Below are positions 32,922 through 44,670 of a DNA stretch of 64,000 nt, in pieces. Origin of the DNA: Spinacia oleracea (lineage: Eukaryota; Streptophyta; Magnoliopsida; Caryophyllales; Amaranthaceae). The stretch's first letter is position 1. Each line of letters begins with the position of its first letter. The position numbers and the translations under genes are program-made. Below the pieces are notes generated by a model. The model did no database searches and was not told where the DNA came from. It was given only the letters and a program-made list of their open reading frames with translations. The DNA lies in NCBI RefSeq assembly GCF_020520425.1, contig NC_079490.1, positions 6,882,001 to 6,946,000 of the forward strand, in the 5' to 3' direction.

Positions 32922-35900
32922 ATGAGGGAAAGCTTGGGTATCAACGACGAAGGGAAGCTGGTTTTTAGAAAACGCAAAAGCCACGTCACTTTCGAACCTT
33001 TCCTTGATCATCCCGATCCCGACTGTAATTTCTTCTCTCTTTAATTTACATACTTCGTACTTTTTTATTAATCAATTCTATTTTAATTAATTATTGTTTT
33101 TAATTTTCTTTCGCAATGCAGTGCTCTCCTATGACGATGAAATTCAACACAAGTGTAAGTCCATTCTTTTCAAAATTCGATTTTTTTCGCTGTTTTACTA
33201 ATTAAGATACTAATTGTTATTTCAATTCTACTTTTTTAGACCTGAATAATCCAGAGGAGGTTGAGGCTGACACTGGTTAGTAATTTTTTTTTTCATAATT
33301 TCATCGAAATTTTATTGTAGTTAAAAGTTGATAACCTAATTTAAGCTTAAATTGGTTTCCTTGTTGCTTTAAATTGATGAATGGTGATCAATTGAAGGTT
33401 AAATTGCCTTTTTTTGGGTTTTTGTTTGTTTCTTTTCCTGAGAAATTATAGTCGGAATGGGGTTATGGGGATGAATGGAGATCATGATTCATGAACAGGT
33501 TTGTTAGGGCAGGATGACCATTGATTCTTTTCTGTATTAGCAACAACTACCCGCCCGTCATCGTCGATAACCATGATCAATTGAAGGTTAAATTTTTGGG
33601 TTTTGTTTGGGTAAAGGTCAGAGAAATTATAGTGGGAATGGGGATGATTTAGGTAGCACGGAAACGGGTACGGGGACAAATATCGGGACAGGTACAGAAA
33701 CGTGAAACGGCAAAATCAAAATTTCATAAGTACGGCAAGGGGATGGAAAAATAGTCCCCAAAAAAATTTTAAAAAAAAAATCAGCCACAAAAATATCAAA
33801 GTTTGGAAAACAGGGAATTATGGGTTACTGTATTTTTTTTCAACAGACGATTATATATTAATTGGCCAACGCCTTAAAGAGTTACACAACAACATAAAGC
33901 AGTAGCAGTAAGTAAGGCACAAAGATGACAGTAAGGCAAAAAGATGGCAGTGGCAGTAGCAGTAGCAAGAAACAAAGATGACGGTAGCAGTAGGCAGTAG
34001 TAAGAAACAATAACATACAACAGCTACTTAAATCAATCCTCGACCAACTGAGAAATTATTCCCTTTTTTAATGGGTACTTATATTTCTAGCCCGAAACGT
34101 CCCAAAACGTACCCGGCTCATCCGTTGACCTGTACCATGTCAATTGACTGTAGCCGAATTTTGGAGACGAATCCGGGACGTTTCCTTGAGGTACCTGTAC
34201 TGTACCCGTACCCAAGAGGTACCGGTACGGATACCTCTGGAAATAGAAGTATCCGTGCATCCTAGGATAATTATGAACAGGTTTAGGGCAAGGATGACCC
34301 ATGATTTTTGCTGTAATGACAACAACGGCCCGCCCCTCATCGTCAAAACCCATGATCAATTGAAGGTTATATTGTCTTCTTTTTTCTTTTGGTTTAAGCT
34401 TACAGTTGTGGACTTGTGGTATTTTTAAAGTAATAGTTGAGTTATTTTTTTCGCTCTTAAAACAAAATAGTTGAAGTTGTATTGTATATAAGCTAGTTTT
34501 ACACATCTTTTTCTGTTTACAGTGTGTACTTAATTTCTTTGACATTATATGTTGCCAGAATGTCGACCTGAAAAGGACTCGCTTTATAGGCTGGGGTATA
34601 AATACCCTATCAGGCACGCTTACTTGGTCCATTCTTTTGAGGAGAAATTTGCGGGTATACAATTTGGTTCCTATAAAGATCCAGTTTTTCAAGCTACTCA
34701 CTCTGTTGTATCTCTTACTTCTTTCATAGGTATCGTATTTTTCTGTCACTAATTTGGTTCACTTTCATTTTTCGTAATTCTGCCAGTGCTCGACCATCAT
34801 GTTTGGTTGGTTAGTTCTCACTTTAAGTAGTTTTGAATTAACTTTTCAGATAACACGCGGTTGTTTACTTGTTCCGGTTCTGTAATTGAAAGTAGTAATG
34901 GCCAATCCACTATCTTGACTTCTGCTTGTTTGATTGCAATTTCAAGTGATGATGGTGCTCTTACAGCTGCTGAAAATGTCAAGGTTGTGTGTTATTTACT
35001 TATTTATATTTTCCTCTTCAGCTGCCCGCATAATATTTCTTTTCCCCCTTATTAGGCTTTATTATTTTCTGAGGCCAAAATTGGATTGTTTTAGATCCTC
35101 GTACATTTTAATGACGGTCCAGCCAAGACTGCTTCTTTGCTCGGGTGTTGTTTGCACTACAACATTGCTTTTGTCAGGGTTGACAAAGAACATCGAAGAG
35201 TTTTGCCATTGGAAGGGAAAGGAATAGAGTCGGCCTCAGAGGCTGTGTTTGCCTTGGGTAGAAACTATGTGTCTCGAAACTACATGGTTGCAACTGGTAA
35301 AATTACATTGAAAACCAACAAATTTTCCTGTTTAGAACTTATGTTCTCAAGCTGCAAGGTTACAAAGGTATGTGTATACGGACTTTTAATTATATTGCTA
35401 TTGATTATTTAATCCTTCCACCCCATATTTGCTTCCAATCAGATGGCATAAAGATTATGATAAGTTGTTAACGTAGAATAAAATAATGTAATGGGTAGAA
35501 GAAGAAAATACATAAGAGAAAATGTTAGAATGAAGAACGATAAAGTGGATTGATGTGATGAAGAGAAAAAGGGACTTTTTACTTTATTAGAAAGGAAATG
35601 GCCAAATGGGAAGGTTATTTGGGGTTTCCTTAACCGGAAAGTTGGTTGATCTTATTTAGGGAGTATTTTATGTTTGTTGACTTGTTGTAGTGGTTGATCT
35701 TATTGTTTTTCTCATTTGCCGTTTTTGGGTTTGGTTATTTTAATTAATAAAGCAATGTTATCAGTTGTATAACAATGTTTTTAGTAGTTATCTGTCTTAT
35801 AAGTGACAGGCTAAAGTCGTATCACCTAATCAAAGATAAAACCTAAACTCACTAGCTAAGTAGCAAGGGAAGTCAGGATCGAATCCACAGTGAAACATCG

Positions 35901-38900
35901 TTCTTTCTACTACTAAAACGATAGGTCTAGACTATTGGTAGTAACAAAAAGGTTGATTAATACTACGGCGATAATAAAATACGAAAATATCAATATTAGA
36001 AGAATTTAGGGTGACGGTTCACCACAAATGCAGACTAGGGATTGATGACAGACACTAATAAACAATTAATGGCCATAACTAGGAAAACATGCATCTCTCG
36101 AATCTTATGGATTCCTTAGGAAATTACAACTAGCAGGCTCATAGCCACAGATCATGAACATCAGATTTATACCTCTCGACGCATAATCTAAAATTCATCA
36201 AATTCAATCAAAATAGTCCGGCCGAACAGAATTGACGAACAAACAAAACAAGCTATAGAAATTATAACTAAAATTCAAATACATAAGTCTAATAAAATCC
36301 CCAATCATACATTTATGAATCGCCTAAACCCTAGAAATTAGACTACTCACTCATATTAATAAATAACAAAGCAAATAATATTATTGGAAACATGATTGAA
36401 AACAAATAATGAAATAAAGAACTAATTGAAATTGAATGATAAAGACAAGGAATGAATTAATACCTATTTGACGAACAAGGAAATAATTGAAAGATTAAAA
36501 CTTGAATTGAAACTAAAATTAAGTTCTATGAATAATTGCTAAGTAAAAGTTCTAATACTAGGAAATAGAGTACGGAATCACGAGAGAGTTTACTACCAAA
36601 AACTAATTTAATATATATAGCCTCCCCCTTAAACCTACGGAGAGAAACGAGCAAAGAAATAAGGGTCGGGACCGAAAACCGGGCACCCAGGTTCTGGGAA
36701 ACCAGCCGGTTTTCGGCCCTTCCCAACATAGTAAAATTGCACCGGTTTCGCACCTAAAACAACAATCCTTCGTTTCTCAAAACCTGCCGGTTTTCGAATA
36801 CCGGGGCCACAGGTTTTGAGGATATTTTGCCGTATTTGCCTTGAGCTTGAATCTTGAGGCCCAAGCCCAACTCTTTTGGGTCTAATTTGCCGTTTGTGGC
36901 CCCTTGAAGTTGGCTAGATCATCTCGTACATGCTAGGGATCTGTGTAGTCATCCAGGAATAATAGAAAACGGGTCTCCAAAGACCAATTATCATCAAAAA
37001 GCGGTCCTGCAACTAAAGACACTACACAACACATATTAGCACTAAAATAGGCTCCGAAGAGCTCAAATGAGATGAAAAGTGCATACGGGACGGGGGTAAA
37101 AACTATATAAAATATGAGTGTATCAATAAGTTCCTGTCTTAAAATTTCTTGCCTTTCCTCATTCATTCATTATCATTACCCCATTAAAGAGGCTCCCGCA
37201 AGAAGCGGGGTAAAGGGGGGTCCGGTGTACGCAACCTTACCCCTGCAATTGCAGAGAAGTTGTTTCCAATTAACCCAAAAGCGATAACAGGACGACAACA
37301 AGAAGACCATCTTCTACTTCATGGAAAGGAAGCGAAGAGGTTTTAAGAGCCATTTTGATTTAGTCCATTACATCCCACAGCCAAAAGAACAAATGAATCT
37401 TTGGGTCCCTCGGAAATGGACATAATTTCTTGCCTTTCCTATTTATAATTTTTACTCTATGTTCCCACTTTCTTGTGTCTTGCTAATAAGGATAAGTCCA
37501 TTTCCCTACCAAGTAGAAATGCAACAGAAAAAGTGTTTATTAAGCAATGTCCTATAGCGTATTACAAGCTAACCCCTGTTTTTATATCATAGCTAGGTCA
37601 GACCTTGGCCTATATCTTCACCTTTTCCATTGATCAAGTCATCAACATCTGATGTCTCCCCTTCATATCTTGACCCAACAATCTCCATGATTACTACTCC
37701 CTCCGTCCCTAAAAGACTGCACTCCTTTTTGGGATGCTCCTTTAAGTTTGCCCCATATCGAAGTATGGTGACTTTTTTCACTTTCTCTCTCTCTCTCTCT
37801 CTTTCTCCTCATTGGCCCAATTTACCCGCTCTCTCGCTCTCCTCATTGGCCCAATTTACCAACTTATACCCAAATATTAATAAAGTGAAGTTTGGTCTAT
37901 AGGGCAATCTTGTAGGAAGGGAGGGAGTAGTTCAATAATTGAAATATTAAGCAAGCAATCATTAAGCCGACTTGTGGATTTGTACAACGTTCATTTATTA
38001 GGGTTGGGTAGGCCGGTAGGGAAGGGAAGGGATTGAGAATGGGGAGGCATCGTTGTGAGCATAGTAATGATGGCGCGTAGCTTATAAGAGAAGCAAGTAG
38101 AACAAGAGGATGAAGATTGGAAATCATCCTGTTTTCATACTAAAATCTCCTTCCTTGACGTCTGGACTCCTGAAAATGGAACTTCAGAAACATTCCTTGT
38201 GATAGTTGAATTCAGCAAATTGGGTTTGGTAAGAGAGGAGTTAAGGAATGTGTTTTTGTGAAGGGTTTCTATCAACTATATGAAGAGATAAAGGTGGGCT
38301 TTCTGGCCGGTTGGTGGTGTTCATGTTGCTGTCCACAGAAGGAAACTGGTCTAGGACTCTAGGAGTCTAGGTACAGGGGATTTGTTCCAGTTTAATATCT
38401 TCATTTCAGGTTTTTCTTTGCCCACTACAAGACTGGAATTGTCACTATTGGGCAGGATGGGACAATGTTTCTCCAACCCAAGACCTTATCTCTTTACTTT
38501 TTGAGTCAAAGCTATTGTGTGACCCTTTTGTAAAACGTTCCTAGAAAATGTTGTCTTCTTCAGTAATTGGATTAGTAGTTGTTCAGTAATTGACTAATTG
38601 GTTATTAGTAGTTGGACTGCTTTGCTTTGACAACTCATCCGAGGACTTCTAATTTAGGCTATGTTCTGTTCACCTTATTCACGCTTATTTCAGGAAAAAT
38701 AAGTTTAGTTAAGTTCAGATAAGATAAGTTCATGAAAAATAAGGGTTGACCAAGTACAATTTATAACTAAAATAAGTTCAGATAAGTTCTTGATTATATT
38801 AATTATCAAACTTTAACACGTCATTGAATAGGATGTTTCTTTTGTGCCAGTGTGGTATTGGTGGTCCCCTTGTAAATTCCCGTGGAGATCTTGTTGGAGT

Positions 38901-41900
38901 CAACTTCCACGACGACAAAGATGATACTCCGTACCTTCCAAGTTCTCTCGTCCTGAGATGTTGGGTGCACCTTAACACTTACGGGTACGTGATGCTCTTT
39001 AATTTGAATTAAGTTAATGTACATGTGGAGTACTTTTGTTAAAGAAATCGCGGTTACAACCTATAAGCAAACTGTTGACATGTATTGTTTCTTCGTTGGT
39101 TTTTTCATTCATAGCATCATAGGTTACTATATGAAGTGTTTTACATTTAACTTTCTGTGCAAAAGCTATGTTCTCTTCACTTTATTTGTTTAGGAACTTA
39201 GTACTAGACCAATCAGAAAGATTCAACACACGTACTAGATCAGATTAACCTTTTTCAGAATATGAATCTTTATTAATATCCTAAACTACATATTATTAGA
39301 AAAATAATGAAATATCATATTTTCAAAATACACATTGAAATGAATCTAACAAGATCCCTCATGGTAATATTTTTCCTAATCTAATAGTAATACATAGGAA
39401 TTGTCAATCGGACTAGACAAGAAAGATTTTGACAAAACCACAGTCCCGCACTAGGAGTCCACAGATCCACTTCATGCAAGGCAGACTCCGACCAAACCAA
39501 TTTATGAAAAAGCTCAAGGTGAACTAAGGCGATTGTTGTCCTGCTTTGAGTGTGCCTCGTTGAAGAGAGGTGCACTTAATACATGATACGAGAAAAAAGA
39601 AAATTGCGCGCCTTGATCAATTTCACTTCAGATGTGCCTCAGAGGAGCGCCTTTGAATGCACCTTGCCTAGCTTTAGGAAAGTGCCTAGCACATTTTTCA
39701 TACACTGGACCAGACCACACAACCTAATTGTTTAAGATTGACCAGACCACATAACCTAATTGTTTAAAATTGACCAGACCACACGAGAAGGATTTAGACC
39801 AGACCACACAATATGTATGTCTAAAATTTATATTTTCGCATGTGAGTATGTGACCGTGCTACGTGGCACTAAGAGAGTGCCGCACTTTTTGTTATACTCT
39901 TTTCCAAAAATGCCTTTGATGTATGACACTAAAAACCAAGATTTTGGGGCTTCTAGTTGTTTGTTATTGCCCCTTTACAGTTTACACTGCCTGCCCTTCC
40001 AAATGAAGTCTTTTATGGTTGAGTTCTCTGCTATACAGAAAATATCTTCCTTGGTTCATTCTTTGTAACCACACGCCTAAGAGCTAACGAGTCTTTTTTC
40101 AGAGATTGTTCACTGTCAATAATCTTCTTTATTTATCGAATGAACATATGCATATATGTGTATACATAAGTACGTGCATATTTCTACCTTTGGTGAAGTC
40201 ATTATTAGGGTCACATAATACGGTCAGTGCCTGTTCGTACTCCGATTTAGTACGATTCGTACTAATACGAGTACGAAATCGATCTAATTCGACCCAATAA
40301 TCGAGTGGATCGATTTCTAGTCTTCTTCGCCGAATCGCTATTGTTATTTTGAAGCTTCATCACGAAAATGGAGAATGGAGAATGTAGGCGTGAAAATGGA
40401 GGAGGGAGAAAGAAAGAGGAAGGTGAAGAGAATGAGGTGGGGAAATTAGGTTTAGCTTTTGTCTTTACTCTTTACGACATACAGCTGTGTTTTTTATTTT
40501 TTTATTTTTTTTGATAGGAAGACAGCTGTTTGTGGCTGATTTTTTTTTTTTTTGTTTTATTTTATTTTTGGAAGGAATCTTTAACATTCCCTTCATTACT
40601 CCTTACAAGTTACGAGATGGCAGTTTTTATCCTTCTGTTTTAGGATTTTTTTTTCAAATTTAAATGAAATCGTATTATGTTACCGAAAACCGTATTTAAA
40701 ATTAATCAAAACGTATTACAAATACGACCACCTCTCGTATTCCGTACTCGTATTACGTTTCCGTACTAAATCGTACTACGTATTAGGTGACCCCTGGTCA
40801 TTAATGTTCAACATTATAATCTAATGACCTTGTGTGTGCTAGTTTATCGAATAATCTATATTTTTTGAATGTTGCTTTGTGAATGGATTACCCTAGTAAT
40901 TACCAATTTATTAATCAATCTCATAAGATCCACATTCTACCTCTAACTCTGTTAAACCAATTCGTACATTTTAAAATATATTGCTAGTTTTGCTTTTGCT
41001 AAAGCTGTTTATAGAGAGGGTTTATATTTGTTCCGAATCATCAACTTAATCTTGATTAACAAGCCATAATGACCAAATTATTTGTATAAATCATATTAAT
41101 TGCAATATTGTGTGGTTCAGTACTTCAGTTCAATTGATATATGTTTCATTTAAAAAAGCCTCTTGAATATTTTGAGCATCTCCTGAACCATAAACCTTTA
41201 AAGTGGGCAGGCTCATTGCTTTTAGCACTGTAATTTGACCATCTATTGAAATTCAAACCTTAAGAAAAGCTCCAGGAGTGCAGGGGCATAATTTTAGATT
41301 TCGAGAGTGACTATAAGCTGCTTCCTATCATCGTAGTTGGGAAATTAAGCCATTGATATTTAAGAATGTTGGCATTCTTAGAGAAGACTTAGTGGAGAAC
41401 ACTTTGGATTCGTATAGATTCTAAGAAGACTTAGTGACTCAATGAGTGTATTGTTTTGAGGTCAATGGCGGAGCCGATGGAAGAAATTATTGATTGATGG
41501 ATAATGTGGTTTTTTTTTTTAGGTAAACTGTGGTGGTAACTGAGTAAACTGACTAAGTGGTGGTTAAACTGAGGTAACTGAGTAAACTGACTAAGTGTGT
41601 GTTTGCGTGTGTGTAGAAGTTTGAGGTGGATAGTATTGGTGCTTTGACGAAAATGATATTTAAGTTGTCATTCTCTCCTACTTGTAAAACTCTCACAATT
41701 CTTTGTTATTGAAGTGAAATAATGTAAGATTACCTATAAATTCTGCTAAAGTCCACCTGACATGTTTGTAGTGTTCGGTGCACAAATAAAATTTGTATGA
41801 TTGACATGTTGGTTTGTTGGGGTAATGATACACAATTTTGTAGGTCTGTGCATCATCTCCATTTCGGTTGGAAAATCAGATTGTTTAGACAAATGGAATT

Positions 41901-43011
41901 TGAACTGCGGGAGAAGATTTACTGGCATTATAAACTTATAAAACTTCCACCGCTTAAACAGGAGCAGAAATCTGAGAGTTCCTTATCTGAGGAGACCAAC
42001 AAGCTTCATATAATTAATGATGGCCTTTTGGTAGAAGAGGTAAAATGTCTTCATCTTTTTTTTGTTGGTTGTGATCCTATGCAAGGTTTGGGACTTTTTG
42101 CTCTTGTCTGCTTGAATTTTCAATTATATTTCAGGTAGCAAGAAATTCACCAGCATACAAAGCTGGAGTTAGAGATGGTGATTTTATTCTTAAACTTTTT
42201 GGAGAACCTGTTGTCACATTACCTGTACCCGAGGTAGGTTTATATCAAATATTGATTTTTAACTTTGTTCTACGAGGTTTCAATTGGTGCGTAAAGTTCA
42301 TATTGGGATAAGGTAGTCCTGTGAGGCCGTGACCACTATTTAATATTTATTGCATTGACACTGTCTTTGTGGGTGATGGCAGTATGCTGCAACTCTTTTG
42401 GACAAATCAAAATTTATGCCAGGAAAAGAAAAAGTTAAAGTTCAGGTCAGTTGAGGATTTTAGTTAATTTGTAACTAATTTTCTGAGTAATTGGTTTTTT
42501 TTTTCTTTAGATCTACTGTATGTAATTAAGCTGTCCTCGTGTTTGAATGTTCAAATCAGGTAGAATTAGTGAGGCAAAATGATCAGCGGAATAGATATCT
42601 GACAATTGACGCTACCAAGCTCAGTAGCAGTAACTTTTACAGGTATGTACTCCGTGTATTTTGTAATATATTGATATAAAATATGTGGTGTGATGGGTGG
42701 CTTAACATGTTGGGGATTCTGTTAATTTATCTATTGTCTCGTCTCAGGTGGCCAGTGCCACGTGCGGAGTGGAAGTTGTTGAAACCAGGTAAGGCAGCTC
42801 ACACTAAATTTATAGTCACGTTTATAATTGTACTTTCTCAATGTTTTGATTATAGTGTCTTCTTTTCCTCTTCGTTTCTTTTGTATAAAAACAAATCGTT
42901 ACCTTATTGCTTGTGATGTTCCAAGTAGTTCATTCTGCTTGTTTTCGGGATTTTATTCTGTTCTAAACTTGCTATCTTATAGAATTAGATTCTGTATGGA
43001 CGCTGTTATGA
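32922..43011 (+). CDS. HtrA/DegP-like PDZ protein with degenerate protease triad, copy A
   Basis: Reconstructed from 13 exons with GT/AG borders: 32922-33024, 33122-33154, 33240-33275, 34559-34729, 34850-34983, 35095-35367, 38851-38984, 41844-42039, 42135-42233, 42383-42445, 42560-42642, 42748-42788, 42983-43011. They total 1395 nt (464 aa) with no frame break. The fold is trypsin-like S1C: SVVSLTSFI, TCSGSVIES, ILTSACLIA, HYNIAFVRV, VFALGRNYV, CGIGGPLVNSRGDLVGVNF. A PDZ domain follows (GLLVEEVARNSPAYKAGVRD, then GDFILKLFGEPV). The catalytic His, Asp and Ser positions read Cys (TSAC), Asn (YNIA) and Ile (GIGGP), so proteolysis is not expected. There is no transit peptide; RKRK near residue 17 could be nuclear-targeting. 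Exon 4 onward is strongly supported by the tail-to-tail paralogue at 44671-52121. Substrate or partner unknown; a chaperone or adaptor role via PDZ is possible. Confidence 0.88.
33490..33641 (-). repeat. Antisense exon-1-like unit in intron 3 of copy A
   Basis: On the minus strand this reads ATGGTTATCGACGATGACGG, then GCGGGTAGTTGTTGCTAA, with ATCATCCCCATTCCCAC and TATAATTTCT flanks. It resembles exon 1 of the gene (GGTATCAACGACGAAGGG, then GATCATCCCGATCCCGACTG, TAATTTCT), but in opposite orientation to the gene. A further unit follows at 34265-34370, split off by a hAT insertion, and a degraded unit end lies near 33445-33490. Confidence 0.7.
33650..34264. mobile_element. hAT MITE inserted into an antisense unit
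   Basis: It starts TAGGTAGCACGGAAACGGG and ends AGTATCCGTGCATCCTA, with 8-bp near-duplicates GGATGATT (33642-33649) and GGATAATT (34265-34272). Interior GGTACGGGGAC/GTACCCGTACCC blocks form inverted arms. The antisense exon-1-like unit resumes directly at the right border. Confidence 0.85.
34265..34370 (-). repeat. Second antisense exon-1-like unit, right part
   Basis: The minus strand reads ATGGGTTTTGACGATGAGGG, then GCGGGCCGTTGTTGTCATTA and CCTGTTCATAATTATCC. It joins the left part (GATCATCCCCATTCCCAC-like, ending 33649) once the hAT element is removed. Confidence 0.65.
35804..37125. mobile_element. Probable solo LTR or TRIM-like element in intron 6 of copy A
   Basis: A 1322-bp block starting TGACAGGC and ending TGTATCA, framed by an exact 5-bp duplication ATAAG (35799-35803 and 37126-37130). 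TG...CA ends plus a 5-bp duplication are what a solo LTR leaves. The interior has no protein motifs; it contains GTCAGGATCGAATCCACAG, which I have seen in non-coding parts of plant retroelements. Family not identified. Confidence 0.65.
37160..37423 (-). mobile_element. SINE-like retroposon, copy 2 (minus orientation)
   Basis: The reverse complement aligns end to end with 9746-10014 (shared blocks GATTCATTTGTTCTTTTGGC, CTTCGCTTCCTTTCCATGAA, GGTAAGGTTGCGTACACC). It is bounded by its own 17-bp duplication AATTTCTTGCCTTTCCT (37143-37159 and 37424-37440). It sits in intron 6 of copy A, antisense to the gene. Confidence 0.85.
37697..37927. mobile_element. Stowaway MITE in intron 6
   Basis: CTCCCTCCGTCCCTAAAAGA at the left and TTGTAGGAAGGGAGGGAG at the right, with TA on each side. 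Length 231 bp. A (CT)n run lies inside at about 37784-37805. Confidence 0.88.
38655..38800. mobile_element. Harbinger-like fragment in intron 6
   Basis: GGCTATGTTCTGTTCACCTTATTCACG followed by AAGTTCAGATAAGATAAGTTC repeats the subterminal style of the element at 13574-15215. No right end seen. A related 5' piece recurs at 39168-39215 (TATGTTCTCTTCACTTTATT). Confidence 0.5.
39708..39810. repeat. Short tandem repeat ACCAGACCACACAACCTAAT
   Basis: Two near-identical units of about 32 bases (CCAGACCACACAACCTAATT, then GTTTAAGATTGA) are followed by two partial units in intron 7 of copy A. Confidence 0.9.
40206..40796. mobile_element. hAT MITE with TACGATTCGTACTAATACGA arms, intron 7
   Basis: The 591-bp element starts TAGGGTCACATAATACGG and ends CGTATTAGGTGACCCCTG, with 8-bp near-duplicates GTCATTAT (40198-40205) and GTCATTAA (40797-40804). 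The arms carry inverted blocks rich in CGTACTAATACGAGTACG. Confidence 0.88.
41523..41600. repeat. Tandem duplication GGTAACTGAGTAAACTGACT
   Basis: Two copies of about 38 bases (GGTAACTGAGTAAACTGACT, then AAGTG) lie in intron 7 of copy A. Confidence 0.9.
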
Positions 43012-44670
43012 CTACGTCGTGGTAGAAGATGATGTCCAACACTTGAAGGCCGAAGGTTGTGGTTCGTTTAACACAGAGGTTCTTTTTGATGGATATATGT
43101 TATATGTAATGTGTTGCCATTTTGAATTAATATTTTATACCATGATACGGACCAATTGAGGCACATGATGCGACTTACCTCCTCCACGATGCTCGAGTAA
43201 CCGGGCTGTAGGGCAAGGGTTTCTCCTTTTGGGATATTATACGATGATGATTAAGCTAATGTAAGTAATGAAATGTTTCTTATCAAAGCAGACAGCCAGA
43301 CAGTGTAATGTAAATATGCAATGTTAATATTCTCCAACTTAGTCTTTGCACTTGGTTTTACAGAGTACTCCGTGTTACGCAGTGATTAGTAATGTAACTC
43401 GAATATGCTATTTGGAAGAACACCAAATTACAACTTGAAAACTGCAGAATTTAGTTGGTAATACCTCCGTTTTAAAGTAGTCTTTACACTTTTCGTTTTA
43501 GTCTGTTTCATAATGTTCTTTATACTTTACTTTATTTTACATTTGGACATTAATTTACTACCTTACCCTTCTTATCCTCATAATATTTATAATTTTTCAT
43601 TCACTTTCTCTTATTTTATTCATTTTTTATTTCAACCACCCACCTTTGTACACCTTTTTCGTACTTTACCCATATTTTATTACAGTGTATATTCAACCAA
43701 CTTTTCTACTTTTATCTTAATATTTGCACAAATAAACGATATGGGTCAAGGTCTCAAGGATATAACGGTTAGCGTAATTACAAGTAATACTAAAAAAATC
43801 TATCACTTTTAACATACATTATATCTCGGAGAACGGGAGAAGGGGTGCTGCTAATGTACTTTTTATATCAGTTTAAACATACATTAATGGCCCGAATTAA
43901 AACAAAGTCCGCAAGCATAAGCTACGATGATGTTTAGAACTTTTACACGACAAAACCATTAACTAGTTGTACTAGCAAAAACAAACAAACTAAAAACTAA
44001 AAACAAGAAACCCAAACTCATAATCTGCACTAACATTGGCTGTGTGACTTTGGAACTGCATCCTGTGTAAAGGAAAACTTCTACCTTTGCTTTCCGGTTT
44101 CCACGGGCAGCCGTTGGCGATTTTCTGTAGTACTTCCTCTGTTTCGCAATAGATGCATCATTTCTTTTTTCACGTATCCCAACATGTTTCTTTGAACATT
44201 AATATCTCTAATTACGTGTAAGTAAAAATTATAAAAAATTGATATTTAAAATCCTCACATTGATACCAATTTAACAAGATCTCACTTGACTAATGGTCAA
44301 AGTTAGTTAATGAATAGTGTCCAAAAGAGAGATGATGCATCTATTGCAGAACGGAGGAAGTAGTAAGGAAGAAAAACCTGTAGAAACAATGGTAATAATC
44401 GGATAGTAGAACCCTTGCGTTGTTGTGGTACCAAACTTTTGATGGAAGTTGTGGGAAGAAAAAAACCCTTACACTAACTACCAAAAACTAGTGGTTGATA
44501 CTTTGAGCTCAGCTATTTACAGTTTTCCGGGAATTGAACTAATTTGTCTAATTACAGAAGAAATACCAAGATTAGGATGATATCTTATCCAAATAAGCAA
44601 AAATGTATTCCTCGATTTCCTATCCAAACATAGTGTTTGAAGAAGCTTAATAATGTCATGACAACATATG
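43012..44670. other. Spacer between the tail-to-tail HtrA-like genes
   Basis: It holds both 3' flanks, a one-ended Stowaway-like sequence (ACCTCCGTTTTAAAGTAGTC at 43465) and a complete Stowaway MITE (44133-44360). No additional gene. The region 43540-43700 is pyrimidine-rich. Confidence 0.55.
44133..44360. mobile_element. Stowaway MITE between the paired genes
   Basis: CTTCCTCTGTTTCGCAATAG at the left and CTATTGCAGAACGGAGGAAG at the right, TA on both sides, 228 bp. It is closely related to the element at 45124-45351. Confidence 0.93.

Noticed and set aside
33482-34749. Minus-strand ORFs of 65 and 220 codons
   Set aside because: They run through the antisense exon-1-like units, a hAT MITE and the antisense of exon 4; not a gene with its own motifs.
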